Below are positions 49,708 through 58,421 of a stretch of 58,445 nt of DNA, one piece after another (position 1 is the first letter of the stretch; each line of letters begins with the position of its first letter). The stretch is from the NCBI GenBank assembly GCA_013349285.1, contig DUZU01000019.1, positions 1 to 58,445 on the forward strand, in the 5' to 3' direction. Under the pieces are notes generated by a model. The model was not told the origin of the DNA. It did not search any database and worked only from the letters and a program-made list of their open reading frames with translations. This DNA comes from Deltaproteobacteria bacterium (GTDB taxonomy: Bacteria > Desulfobacterota > Desulfobulbia > Desulfobulbales > Desulfurivibrionaceae). Both the position numbers and the translations under genes were made by a program.

Positions 49708-52050
49708 TCAATTAAGCCAGTTTAGAAATTTTTGAACGAGACCCTGTTTTTTGCTTACAGGGGGCGCTTGCGCCGTTGTTGAGGCGGGTTCTTTACTGTA
49801 AGCGGTGCCGCTCAAGAAAGGCAATTTTTTACCTTTGTTGAAAAACAGGCTGTTGGTGACGGTCAAGGTCTGGCGATCGAGATGGGCCCATTCAATGCCC
49901 GCCGGTTCGCTCAGCTCAAGGGGCTGGGTCGGCAAGCCCTGCATAATTCTGCCCCAGACCACCAGGGCGCCGCCGGCCCCGGTGAGGCCGGTGGTCTTAT
50001 TGTCGTCCTGGCCGAGCCAAACCACGGCCAGTTTATCACCGGTGAACCCGGCAAACCAGCTGTCGCGCAGATCATCCGAGGTGCCGGTTTTGGCGGCCAC
50101 CTGGTGGGCCGGGGGCAAAAAGTCGGCAAGCGCTTGGCCTGTTCCCTCCGCCACCACCAGTTGCAGGCCGGTGTTCAGCAGGTAAATCAGCTCCGGCGCA
50201 AACCGCTGTTCCACTTCCAGGCCGAAGCGCTTGATAATGGTGTTATCCGCGGCCAGCATCGAGTTGATTGCCCGTTGGGGCAGATGAAAGCCGCCGGTCG
50301 CCATGGTTTGATACATCTGAGTCACTTCCATCGGGGTCATTTCCGCCGCGCCCAGCAGCAAAGAGGGGTAGGCGGGAAAATCGCGGTCCACCCCGAGATC
50401 GCGCACGGTCTGCACGACCTTGTCAATGCCCACATCCATGCCGATCTTCACCGTCGCCAGATTATAGGATTGGGCCAGGGCCTCATACAACGGCACCCGG
50501 CCATGTTCCTGGCGGTCATAATTTCTGGGGGTCCACGGTTGGCCGCCGGGATTATCCAGGGTAAAGGAGCGATCTTCCACCGGGCAGGCCAGGGTGTAGC
50601 CGTTGGCCAGTCCGGCGAGATAGACCGCCGGTTTGATCAGGGAGCCCACGGAGCGGCGGGCATCAAGGGCACGGTTGAAGCCGGATTGCAGCGGCTTGCG
50701 GCCGCCGGCCACGGCCAGAATCTCGGCGCCTTCCCGGCTGCTGATCACTACCGCCCCTTGCAGGCCAGGCCGGGAGGTACGTTTTTCCAGTTCGGCAATG
50801 GTTGCGGCCAGTTCCTTTTCCACCCGCTGCTGCACTTGCGGATCGAGGGTGGTGAAGATTTTAAGGCCGTCCGAGGTGAGATCTTCCTCGCGATAATCCT
50901 GCCGCAACTGGCGGCGGACCAGATCCAAAAAGGCGGGGAAGCGGTTAAAGCCGCTGCGGGGCATGGTGTCGTTGGCAAGCTCGGTCGAGGCGGCCAGCTG
51001 ATAGGTCGGCTCATCAATCACCCCCCGGCTGAGCATGAGATCGAGCACCACCTTTCTTCTTGTTGTGCAGCGGTCCGGATGGGTGACGGGGTTATAGAAG
51101 GAGGGCCCCTTGACCATGCCGATCAGCAAGGCAATCTGCTCCGGGGCCAGATCCTGCAAATCGCGGCGGAAATAAAAGTGGCTGGCCAGGCCAAAGCCGT
51201 GGATGGCCCGATTACCATCCTGCCCCAGAAAGATTTCATTGGCATAGGCGGTGAGGATCTCATCCTTGTCGTAATGCAACTCCAGCAGCAGGGCCATCAC
51301 CGCTTCATTGACCTTGCGCCAGAAGGTGCGTTGATTGCTCAGGAACAAATTTTTTACCAGTTGCTGGGTCAGGGTGCTGCCGCCCTGCACCGTTTCCCCG
51401 GCCCGCATATTTACCCACATGGCCCTGGCAATGGCCAAGGGGTCCAGTCCCGGGTGGCTGTAGAAATGTTGATCTTCAACGGCGAGCAGGGTTTTGACCC
51501 ACAGCTCGGGCAACTGCTCCCGGGTGAGCACTACCCGGTCTTCATGGTTTTGCGGCAGAAAACTGCCGATGCGGGCGGGTTCGAGCCGGATGCCGGAGAG
51601 TAATTCTCCGGTAGCGGTCAGGGTAAGGGATGCAAGTTGATTGCCTGCAAAGGAGAGGGTCAGGTCCACGGATTTTTCCAGGCCTTCCGGAAAATGAAAA
51701 TCCCTGGTGACCAGGTGCAGGCGGTTACCCTCCCAATCATAACCGCCACCATCCACGGCCTTGGCCTCCTGGCGATAACCGGCCAGTTGCAACTCATCCG
51801 CCAGCTGGGCAGGGGTGAGCGGCAAACCGGGATACAATTCCAGGGGCCGCGCATAGACGATCGCCGGCAGCGCCCAACGGTTGCCGTCAAACTTGGTGCG
51901 GATCACCTGATCGAGATAGAGGGTATAGATGCCCGCGACCACGGCCAACAGCAGGATCAGCTTGAGACCCCACTTGCGCCGGGCGGATTGCCACCTGGTA
52001 AATGGCATGGGTGGTTGTTGTGCTCGGGGTTGAATTCTTTTTAGAGTCAT
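49708..52050 (-). CDS. mrcB: Penicillin-binding protein 1B, bifunctional peptidoglycan synthase
   Basis: 780 residues. A short cytoplasmic tail and transmembrane helix (about 28-48) precede a UB2H-like domain (IVYARPLELYPGLPLTPAQLADELQLAGYR). The GT51 glycosyltransferase follows (EDQHFYSHPGLDPLAIARA, GGSTLTQQLVKNLF). The transpeptidase domain has SLIK (SxxK), SYN and KTGTSDD. It polymerises and cross-links peptidoglycan at the inner membrane. All catalytic motifs are intact. The TPR lipoprotein downstream could be its envelope partner. Confidence 0.95.
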   Translation of the reverse strand: MTLKRIQPRAQQPPMPFTRWQSARRKWGLKLILLLAVVAGIYTLYLDQVIRTKFDGNRWALPAIVYARPLELYPGLPLTPAQLADELQLAGYRQEAKAVDGGGYDWEGNRLHLVTRDFHFPEGLEKSVDLTLSFAGNQLASLTLTATGELLSGIRLEPARIGSFLPQNHEDRVVLTREQLPELWVKTLLAVEDQHFYSHPGLDPLAIARAMWVNMRAGETVQGGSTLTQQLVKNLFLSNQRTFWRKVNEAVMALLLELHYDKDEILTAYANEIFLGQDGNRAIHGFGLASHFYFRRDLQDLAPEQIALLIGMVKGPSFYNPVTHPDRCTTRRKVVLDLMLSRGVIDEPTYQLAASTELANDTMPRSGFNRFPAFLDLVRRQLRQDYREEDLTSDGLKIFTTLDPQVQQRVEKELAATIAELEKRTSRPGLQGAVVISSREGAEILAVAGGRKPLQSGFNRALDARRSVGSLIKPAVYLAGLANGYTLACPVEDRSFTLDNPGGQPWTPRNYDRQEHGRVPLYEALAQSYNLATVKIGMDVGIDKVVQTVRDLGVDRDFPAYPSLLLGAAEMTPMEVTQMYQTMATGGFHLPQRAINSMLAADNTIIKRFGLEVEQRFAPELIYLLNTGLQLVVAEGTGQALADFLPPAHQVAAKTGTSDDLRDSWFAGFTGDKLAVVWLGQDDNKTTGLTGAGGALVVWGRIMQGLPTQPLELSEPAGIEWAHLDRQTLTVTNSLFFNKGKKLPFLSGTAYSKEPASTTAQAPPVSKKQGLVQKFLNWLN

Positions 52051-52267
52051 CCTTGAAGTGCTTTAAAAAGTTTAGGGGTGGCTTTCGTTATTATTGCGTT
52101 ACAAGGGGGGAACTATCACATTTTCGGCAGGTAAGTTCAACAGGCAACTGCATGTTTCGTAAGAAAAAAAAGGAGCTGTCAAGCACAGAAAGTCTGTAGA
52201 AGCCCGTTTATGTATCCATCATTGCTAAACATGTTTTGCCATTCTTGGGTAATTTTTGGTGGTGGTT

Positions 52268-52990
52268 TCACCTGTGGTCAACGGTAAAGTGGGACAGGCA
52301 GCTGCCGTCCTTCACCTGGATGGTGCGCCGGGCATATTTGCAGCTTTCGGCATTATGAGTGACCATGATAATGGTAAGCCCCTCGGCGTTCAGTTGTTGC
52401 AATATCCTCATAACCTCGGTGGCGGTATCACTGTCGAGATTGCCGGTCGGCTCATCGGCCAGCAAAATCGGCGGACGATTGACGATGGCCCGGGCAATTG
52501 CCACCCGCTCCTGTTCGCCGCCCGAGAGTTGATCTGGCAGCCTTGCCACCTTGTCGGCCAGGCCGACCTTATCCAGAACCGCCCGGGCCATCTCATCTTG
52601 TTCCCCTGCCTTGATGCCGGTGATGGCCATGGGCAACTTAACGTTTTCCAGCACGGTCAGGTAAGGAATAAGCTGAAATGACTGGAAAATTATCCCGATA
52701 TATTCACTGCGAAAGTCAGCCCGCTGCTCGCTGCCTAAGCCATAGACATCAAGAGAATCGACCAGTACCCGGCCTCGACTTGGATGATTGAGGCCGCCCA
52801 GGATGGAGAGCAGGGTGCTCTTGCCGGAGCCGGATTGGCCGACAATGGTAATAAACTCACCGTCATCTATAAAAAAATCCATCGTCTTGATGGCGCTCAC
52901 CACGCTGTCACCCATCTGGTAATCCTTGCCGACTCCGTGTACCTCGATCAGGTGTTGCACTTCGTTCTGCCGGTCTGTTGCTTGCATCAA
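52268..52990 (-). CDS. ABC transporter ATP-binding protein (LolD/MacB type)
   Basis: 240 residues. Walker A is GQSGSGKST, the signature is [14 protein letters not shown], and Walker B is [16 protein letters not shown]. The form is that of MacB/LolD-type ATPases which drive mechanotransmission through FtsX-like permeases rather than classical transport. It is the last gene of the metal-related operon; the permease gene ends eight bases upstream. Confidence 0.93.
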   Translation of the reverse strand: MMQATDRQNEVQHLIEVHGVGKDYQMGDSVVSAIKTMDFFIDDGEFITIVGQSGSGKSTLLSILGGLNHPSRGRVLVDSLDVYGLGSEQRADFRSEYIGIIFQSFQLIPYLTVLENVKLPMAITGIKAGEQDEMARAVLDKVGLADKVARLPDQLSGGEQERVAIARAIVNRPPILLADEPTGNLDSDTATEVMRILQQLNAEGLTIIMVTHNAESCKYARRTIQVKDGSCLSHFTVDHR

Positions 52991-52998
52991 AAACCCTC

Positions 52999-54159
52999 CT
53001 ATAAAACGCGTAATGCCGCGCTGGGATCCATATTACTGCCCTTGCGGGCCGGATAATAACTTGCCATCAGGCTCAATGATACGGCCAGCAGAACCGCAAT
53101 CCCGCCCAAGGACAGATTGAAGCCGGCAAAAGAACTGCCTGGAATTACCCAGGGCATAACCGCCCAGGCCGCCAGATTGCCGCCGCCGTAACCCAGCAAC
53201 CCGGACACCAGGCCGACCGCCATGGCTTCGAGCAGGATTATCTGCATCACATGCCCGCGCCGGAAACCGATGGCCCGAAAAATACCGATCTCACGGGTGC
53301 GCTCATTGACCGCGCCCATCATGGTTACAAAGACCAACAAAGAGCCGATGAAAATAACCAGCCCGGCAATGCCGTAGCTGAAACTCTTGAACAGTTCAAT
53401 GGATTGCATCTTGGACATGACCGCCTGTTTGACCGGCGTCACTCTGGCGCCTGGAAACTGTTCGGCAATCTGGAGCACCATTTCAGAGATCGGGCAATCC
53501 CGGCAAAAGGCGGCGATTTCTACCATGGAAATCCGGCCATCCTTACCCAAGACCGCCTGCATCGCATGAAGGTCGCCGATGATGATGCCGTCTTCGGTGG
53601 CGCCGGTGGGTTCCAGAACCGCGGCCACCCGAAAAGAACGGTCCTTAGTCAACTGAATTTTATCGCCGCTCTTCAGCTGCAGGGTTGCCGCAGCCTCGGA
53701 GCCCACGATCACCTCGTCCGCCGAAGCGGGAGGAGCGCCGATTAAATGCCACCAATTTTTGAGGGCCAGCTCGATGTTGAAATCAACCCCCATCAACAGG
53801 ATATCGCGGTCCTGCAATTCAACCGCGCCAAGCACCTTGGGGGCAACCGCGCCGAGATTCTTTTTGTTCTCGATTTGATAGATATGGGCAAGGTCTTTTT
53901 CGTAAAACTCTTCCACGGCATAGTTTACGCCACCCACCGTGATGCCGCCGTAGCTTAAGGCAAGGTTCTCGCTCTTGGGGACCATGACGATATTGGCGCC
54001 GAAACGATCCAGCCGTTCCTCAATATCTCGACTCATACTGTCGGTTATGGAAAGGAGAGTGACGATGGTCGCGATGCCGATTAAAAGCCCCGACACCAGA
54101 AAAATTATCTTGGCCTTCCGGCGTTTGAGATTGTTGAAGGAGATATTATAAAGCTTCAA
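52999..54159 (-). CDS. FtsX/MacB-type ABC transporter permease
   Basis: 386 residues from TTG 54159, chosen because AAGGAGG lies six bases upstream; a TTG at 54177 is also in frame. One N-terminal transmembrane helix (about 18-38), a large periplasmic domain with MacPCD character (to about 260), and three C-terminal helices (VIFIGSLLVFVTMMGAVNERTREIGIFRAIG, and two more) give the FtsX layout. The periplasmic part includes CRDC, two close cysteines that might bind metal. It overlaps the upstream gene by 14 bases. Confidence 0.9.
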   Translation of the reverse strand: MKLYNISFNNLKRRKAKIIFLVSGLLIGIATIVTLLSITDSMSRDIEERLDRFGANIVMVPKSENLALSYGGITVGGVNYAVEEFYEKDLAHIYQIENKKNLGAVAPKVLGAVELQDRDILLMGVDFNIELALKNWWHLIGAPPASADEVIVGSEAAATLQLKSGDKIQLTKDRSFRVAAVLEPTGATEDGIIIGDLHAMQAVLGKDGRISMVEIAAFCRDCPISEMVLQIAEQFPGARVTPVKQAVMSKMQSIELFKSFSYGIAGLVIFIGSLLVFVTMMGAVNERTREIGIFRAIGFRRGHVMQIILLEAMAVGLVSGLLGYGGGNLAAWAVMPWVIPGSSFAGFNLSLGGIAVLLAVSLSLMASYYPARKGSNMDPSAALRVL

Positions 54160-54586
54160 AGTGGGCCTCCTTTTCAAGCATTTTCAGCCGTTGACCATGA
54201 CTCATCTTATTAAGCAACACTGCCTGGAGGCCGTGCTCGGAAAAAAAGATCGAGAACTTATGCACATCAGTTTTCGACCTGTTAAAGGTAACAACAATAC
54301 GGGAACCGTTATCAGCCGCCGTTACCGATCTCACCCCGGCTTGACCGGCAAGATCGTCCAGCACCTCCCCGGGCCAGGCAGTTTTTGCCTGGAGCTTGTA
54401 AATTGCATCATCAAGGTGCCTGGCTTGAAAAAAGGCGATGGATTTTGGAATAACCGCTACCCCAAGTCCCAAAACAATTACCATGGATACCAGGCCTGCC
54501 AAGGCACCGAAACCAAGCCCTCGTTTCTTGACCCCAAGGACCTTGGCCCTTTTATCTCGATATTTATCGTAGTCGTAATTCATCAT
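54146..54586 (-). CDS. Single-pass membrane protein of unknown function
   Basis: 146 residues. A basic N-terminus (YDKYRDKRAKVLGVKKRG) leads to a transmembrane helix at about 27-50. The periplasmic part (about 55-146) includes a compact alpha/beta stretch (GVRSVTAADNGSRIVVTFNRSKTDVHKFSIFF) of unknown family. It lies between DUF2318 and the permease, overlapping the latter, so it is likely an accessory subunit of the ABC system. Confidence 0.7.
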   Translation of the reverse strand: MMNYDYDKYRDKRAKVLGVKKRGLGFGALAGLVSMVIVLGLGVAVIPKSIAFFQARHLDDAIYKLQAKTAWPGEVLDDLAGQAGVRSVTAADNGSRIVVTFNRSKTDVHKFSIFFSEHGLQAVLLNKMSHGQRLKMLEKEAHFEAL

Positions 54587-54601
54587 TCCCCTGGCCTGTC
54601 T

Positions 54602-55069
54602 TTATTTCGTGTATTTGCCGTACCAGCTGTTTTTATCGATATCGGCCATGGCGATTACCAGCTTGTCGCCCTCAACCATCCTCTCAAGCGGAGCCGGGTT
54701 GCATCCACCCTTGATGACATTTATCTTGCTGGCATGAAAACTCTGGCCGCAGTTCCGGCAGATCATATACACGCCGTTCTGCTCATAACCTTTACCCGAC
54801 TTGTAGCATACGTCGCAGGCATCGATTGCCGCGCGATATACACCATCATCGCTCCTTATGGTAAAAAAGGTCACCATGGTGCCGTCAGAGGCTTGCACCC
54901 TGAAATGATGCGCCTTGCTGTCATCAATCGACGGCAAGGGGATCTCGAGCCGACCGTTCACCGGCTGCAAAATTTGCGGCCCCTTTTCCCATAAACCCGC
55001 CATGCCGGTTCCGACAAAAACTGCCGATAGAACAATCAACCCGGCAATTCCGATATAAATTCTTTTCAC
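54602..55069 (-). CDS. DUF2318 periplasmic metal/haem-handling protein (FtrD-like)
   Basis: 155 residues with an N-terminal signal anchor (about 4-24). The DUF2318 core is clear: AIDACDVCYKSGKGYEQ, then MICRNCGQSFHASKINVIKGGCNPAPL. The CxxC pairs and C-terminal cysteine suggest binding of a metal or Fe-S cluster. In other bacteria DUF2318 domains belong to FtrABCD-like iron uptake systems. Here the partners are an FtsX-type ABC system and a heavy-metal-domain protein, without FtrABC, so metal handling is inferred but the ion is not known. Confidence 0.87.
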   Translation of the reverse strand: MKRIYIGIAGLIVLSAVFVGTGMAGLWEKGPQILQPVNGRLEIPLPSIDDSKAHHFRVQASDGTMVTFFTIRSDDGVYRAAIDACDVCYKSGKGYEQNGVYMICRNCGQSFHASKINVIKGGCNPAPLERMVEGDKLVIAMADIDKNSWYGKYTK

Positions 55070-55091
55070 TTTGCGACTCCTTTGCTATGGT

Positions 55092-55547
55092 TCATTTCTC
55101 TTGCGCGCCAAAGAATCTGGCGCCGATTTTTTTCCAGGCCGAAGACGAAGCGCCGCAGCAGTTGCCTGTACACCCGGGCCTGGCTACCTCTTCGGCGCTG
55201 TTGGGCAAAGGTGCTGCAGCAGTGTCCGGGATTTGCGCCGCATTGGCCACCACCTCGGCCGGATAGCCGATGGCGCTGATCATTTCGGCAAGACGCTCAG
55301 AGGTCAGCGGCGGCTGATGACTTATGGTTATCAAGCCTTGTCTGAAATCCTTAGCCTCCATGCTCACCATCCCGTCACTCTCGGCCAGCTCAGTCTGAAT
55401 CGCGTAAAGGCAGGAGGCGCAGGAAAGATTGGCCACTTTTAGGGTGGTTTCCGTTGTCGCAGAAGCATGACCCATCCCGATTGCCGCTAAAATAATGCCC
55501 GCCGCACCCAAGCCGAACAACAAAGATCTCCAAACATTTTTTTTCAC
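55092..55547 (-). CDS. Exported heavy-metal-associated (HMA) domain protein
   Basis: 151 residues from GTG 55547, chosen for the AAAGGAGG upstream; the open frame extends further but carries no such site. A hydrophobic export signal (about 8-28, ending GHASA) precedes an HMA fold (TTLKVANLSCASCLYAIQTEL, then the GLITISHQPPL strand). The metal ligands are CASC. A C-terminal cluster, GCTGNCCG, gives three more cysteines, unusual for a simple HMA protein. It is the first gene of the sigma-54-controlled operon and would bind Cu, Hg or another thiophilic metal in the periplasm. Confidence 0.85.
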   Translation of the reverse strand: MKKNVWRSLLFGLGAAGIILAAIGMGHASATTETTLKVANLSCASCLYAIQTELAESDGMVSMEAKDFRQGLITISHQPPLTSERLAEMISAIGYPAEVVANAAQIPDTAAAPLPNSAEEVARPGCTGNCCGASSSAWKKIGARFFGAQEK

Positions 55548-55620
55548 CAGTAAGCCTCCTTTGCCTCTTGTTATGTTGCTTTGTGAAAACGTTTCATCGA
55601 CATGTTTGCAGTCAAAAATA

Positions 55621-55635
55621 GCAAGACGCATGCCA
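55621..55635 (-). promoter_or_regulatory. Sigma-54 (-24/-12) promoter
   Basis: On the minus strand TGGCAT-N5-TTGC (55635-55621) matches the -24/-12 consensus TGGCAC-N5-TTGC with one mismatch and the exact spacing. It is about 75 bases upstream of the HMA gene start and directed towards it. An overlapping inverted repeat TGCCAA-ACA-TTGGCA (55631-55645) covers the -24 box and may be a second regulator's site. Confidence 0.72.
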
Positions 55636-55723
55636 AACATTGGCATTGATGCTTAACATCTTGATACGACGTGGTAATTTGTAGAGACAGCCACACGGGA
55701 AAAACAGAAGATATATGAAATTG

Positions 55724-55757
55724 GAGAATATTCTTCACTCGGTTGAATAATATTCTC
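55724..55757. promoter_or_regulatory. Candidate upstream activating sequence for the NtrC-type regulator
   Basis: 9-bp inverted arms GAGAATATT (55724-55732) and AATATTCTC (55749-55757) are separated by 16 bases, each containing the small palindrome GAATATTC or a near copy. They lie about 90-130 bases upstream of the sigma-54 promoter, where enhancer-binding proteins of the NtrC family act, and directly follow the gene for such a protein. An alternative is an A/T-rich terminator of the regulator gene, though no T-run follows. Confidence 0.5.
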
Positions 55758-55775
55758 TAATCCACAGGAAGGTTA

Positions 55776-57131
55776 TCAGGCGGTGATACCGAATTTCTCC
55801 AAACGGTAGATCAAGACATGGCGGGGTATTTTTAAAAGGCGGGCCGCTTCGGAGCGATTGCCGTTGGCCAGGGCCAGGGCTTTTACAATAAGCCCTTTTT
55901 CAACCCTCTCCAGGGATAGCCCCTCGGCGGGAATGTCAGGAAGATTGGCGGAGTCGAAGGCGAGCTGTGGTGGTTTGCCGCCCAGTTGCAGTTCTTCCGC
56001 CTCAATGGTCGCCCCGCGCCGTAGAATAAGAGATCGCTCGACAATATTCCTTAACTCCCGGATATTGCCCGGCCAGGAATAGGACTTGAGCAAATTCAGG
56101 GCCGCTTCGGAAAATCTCACCTCGGCCGGCCCGTTTAATTTGTTAAGAAAATGATCTGCCAGGGTCGGGATATCCTCCGGCCTTTCCCGCAACGGCGGGA
56201 TATGCAGGGGGATAACTCCGAGTCGATAGTAAAGATCTTCGCGAAACTCACCTTTGGACACGGCTTTTTTAATATCCCGGTTGCCGGCGGCAATCAGTCG
56301 TACATCGATCTCTTCCTGGCGATCGGCCCCAACCGGCTGCACCTCCCTTTCCTGAATGGCCCGCAGCAGTTTGGCCTGAAGATCAAGGCGCAGTTCGGTC
56401 ACCTCATCGAGAAAGAGGGTGCCGCCGGCAGCGCTCTGAAAGCGACCTTTACGATTAGCCGTCGCGCCGGTAAAGGCGCCTTTGACATGACCGAAGAGTT
56501 CGCTTTCGATCAATGTTTCGGGAATGGCTGCGCAGTTCACCGTTACCATGGGGCCGCCAGCCCTCTGACTGCGTTGGTGGATAAGCCGGGCTAAAACCTC
56601 TTTACCGGTTCCGGACTCGCCGGTAATCAACACCGTGGCCTCGCTGCCGGCCACCCGCAATGCCGTATCGAGCAACTCGGCCATGGCTGAGTTGGCGGTG
56701 GTCATCCCCTCGACGCCGGTCAGCCGGTCAACCTCGCCGGCCAGGTGCTCTTTCTGTTCCCGCAAGGCTCGCTCGGCCAAGGCCTTCTTGCAGGAGATCC
56801 GCAACGCCTCTCGATCGAACGGCTTGGCTAAAAAGGTGTACGCTCCTTCCTGCATAGCCTTTACCGCCAATTCAATGGAACCGAATGCGGTAATCACAAT
56901 TACCGGGGTTGGGGGTGATATTTTTTTAACAGCGGCCAGGATTTGCAAACCGTTCATATCGCCCAATTGAACATCGGTGATCACCAGGTCCGGATTCTCT
57001 TTTTTGAAAAGAGCAAGCCCTTGGCCGCCGGAGGCTGCGGGCAAAACCCGGAAACCGGCAGTGGTGAGGTTATGTTCGGTAACCCGACGCAGGCTGTCGT
57101 CGTCGTCGATAAGCAGGATTTTTGACTGCAT
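55776..57131 (-). CDS. Sigma-54-dependent response regulator (NtrC family)
   Basis: 451 residues. A receiver with phospho-acceptor Asp53 (VITDVQLGD) precedes an AAA+ domain with Walker A GESGTGKE, the sigma-54 contact loop GAFTGA and LFLDEVTELRLDLQ. A Fis-type helix-turn-helix at the C-terminus (NRSEAARLLKIPRHVLIYRLEKFGI) closes it. All functional motifs are intact. It lies nine bases after the kinase gene and directly upstream of a sigma-54 promoter for the metal operon, so it probably activates that operon, comparable to ZraR. Confidence 0.95.
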   Translation of the reverse strand: MQSKILLIDDDDSLRRVTEHNLTTAGFRVLPAASGGQGLALFKKENPDLVITDVQLGDMNGLQILAAVKKISPPTPVIVITAFGSIELAVKAMQEGAYTFLAKPFDREALRISCKKALAERALREQKEHLAGEVDRLTGVEGMTTANSAMAELLDTALRVAGSEATVLITGESGTGKEVLARLIHQRSQRAGGPMVTVNCAAIPETLIESELFGHVKGAFTGATANRKGRFQSAAGGTLFLDEVTELRLDLQAKLLRAIQEREVQPVGADRQEEIDVRLIAAGNRDIKKAVSKGEFREDLYYRLGVIPLHIPPLRERPEDIPTLADHFLNKLNGPAEVRFSEAALNLLKSYSWPGNIRELRNIVERSLILRRGATIEAEELQLGGKPPQLAFDSANLPDIPAEGLSLERVEKGLIVKALALANGNRSEAARLLKIPRHVLIYRLEKFGITA

Positions 57132-57140
57132 GGTTCTCTC

Positions 57141-58286
57141 TTATCCCTGAAAAACTTTGACCAGATCAAAGTCCCGGCCGGCCGTGGGTAAAAAGATCCG
57201 GAAGCAGGCCCCGCCGTCAAGGTCATCGGTTACGGTGATCTTACCACCGAGGCTTTCGACAATCTTTTTGCTGATCAATAAACCCAAACCGGTGCCGTCT
57301 TCCTTGTCCGTATAAAAAGGCTCGAAAACCCGTTCTCTGTTTTGTTCCGGGATGCCTCGCCCGTTATCGCAAACCTCGATCATCCCTTCTGCATCCTTTT
57401 TTACGAAAGTGAGGCGGATTTTGCCTTCGCCTTGGCGTACGGCATCGATACTGTTCAGTAAAATATTAAGCAGTACCTGGGTAAGCTTGCCCTCGGCCAC
57501 CGGAAAGTCCTCGGCCTTTTCCATGCCGGTTAAATGCAACTGTATCTCTTTTTCCTTCAGCGGTTTTTCCAGTAAGGCCGCCACGTGATACGTCACCTCG
57601 GATAAGGGGACAAGATGCTCTTCCGCTCCTTTTTCCCGCGAGTATTTCAAGATATCCTCCACCGTGCCCTGCAACCGGGCTATCTCTTTGAGGAGGATAT
57701 CCACAAACTCTCGGTTGGGGTGTTCCGGGGGGTAGTCGTCGACCAGAATTTCGGCCGTGCCCTTAATCGAGCTGAGGGGGTTTTTTATTTCATGGGCTAA
57801 GGAGGCGGACATCTTTCCCAGGGCCGAGAATTTCTGGGCAGCGGCAAGCTGTTTTTCTGCCTCGATTAGTTGCGCGGTTTCCTCGTGGAGTCGCTCATAT
57901 GATTTTCCGAGCTTCTCGGAAAGCAGGCGGTACTTTTCCCGCAACCTGGTTTGTCGCCCGGAAATCATCCCCACCAGAAGGCCGGCTGCGAGATAAAGAA
58001 TGATCTCGGCAAGCTCGCTAAGATAGGCATGGGGGCCCTTGTCGATATATAGCAAGACATGGGGAATAAAAAATATGGAGGACAGCACGGCCATGGCCAG
58101 ACCACCCCGCAAACCGAACCAAAGTCCGCCGAGGACAATGGGGAAATAGCTGAGCCGCCGGTAAGTATCATGATAAAAATGAAGATGCCCAGGGGTAAAA
58201 AAATGGAGCATCCCAATCAATAACACAATGGTTATTAATAAAGCTAAAAGTATTTTACGCATGTCACCATAACGACTTTCCCGCAT
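57141..58286 (-). CDS. Membrane sensor histidine kinase paired with NtrC-type regulator
   Basis: About 381 residues from ATG 58286, which follows GGGAGG; the open frame begins at ATG 58322 without a ribosome site. Four transmembrane helices (about 8-28, 42-60, 65-85, 95-112) form a small membrane sensor without a large periplasmic domain. A coiled coil leads to the HisKA box SASLAHEIKNPLSS, the N-box LLNSIDAV and the G-boxes DNGRGIP and DGTGLGLLISK. It should phosphorylate the regulator encoded next. Sensing within the membrane, possibly of metal or envelope stress, is inference. Confidence 0.93.
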   Translation of the reverse strand: MRESRYGDMRKILLALLITIVLLIGMLHFFTPGHLHFYHDTYRRLSYFPIVLGGLWFGLRGGLAMAVLSSIFFIPHVLLYIDKGPHAYLSELAEIILYLAAGLLVGMISGRQTRLREKYRLLSEKLGKSYERLHEETAQLIEAEKQLAAAQKFSALGKMSASLAHEIKNPLSSIKGTAEILVDDYPPEHPNREFVDILLKEIARLQGTVEDILKYSREKGAEEHLVPLSEVTYHVAALLEKPLKEKEIQLHLTGMEKAEDFPVAEGKLTQVLLNILLNSIDAVRQGEGKIRLTFVKKDAEGMIEVCDNGRGIPEQNRERVFEPFYTDKEDGTGLGLLISKKIVESLGGKITVTDDLDGGACFRIFLPTAGRDFDLVKVFQG

Positions 58287-58421
58287 TAACCTCCCTGCTT
58301 GATCGGATATCTGGTGACCCATTATATCACTAATTATTTATTCGGCGAAACGCCTAATCAATAATCTTTTTCAGTATGACAGCATGAAAAATTTTATCCG
58401 GGACGGCGTCGAAGGGGTTCC

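Noticed and set aside
49882-51603. 573-codon plus-strand ORF opposite mrcB
   Set aside because: It mirrors the GC-rich penicillin-binding protein frame; the Gly/His/Gln-rich translation is typical of an antisense shadow.
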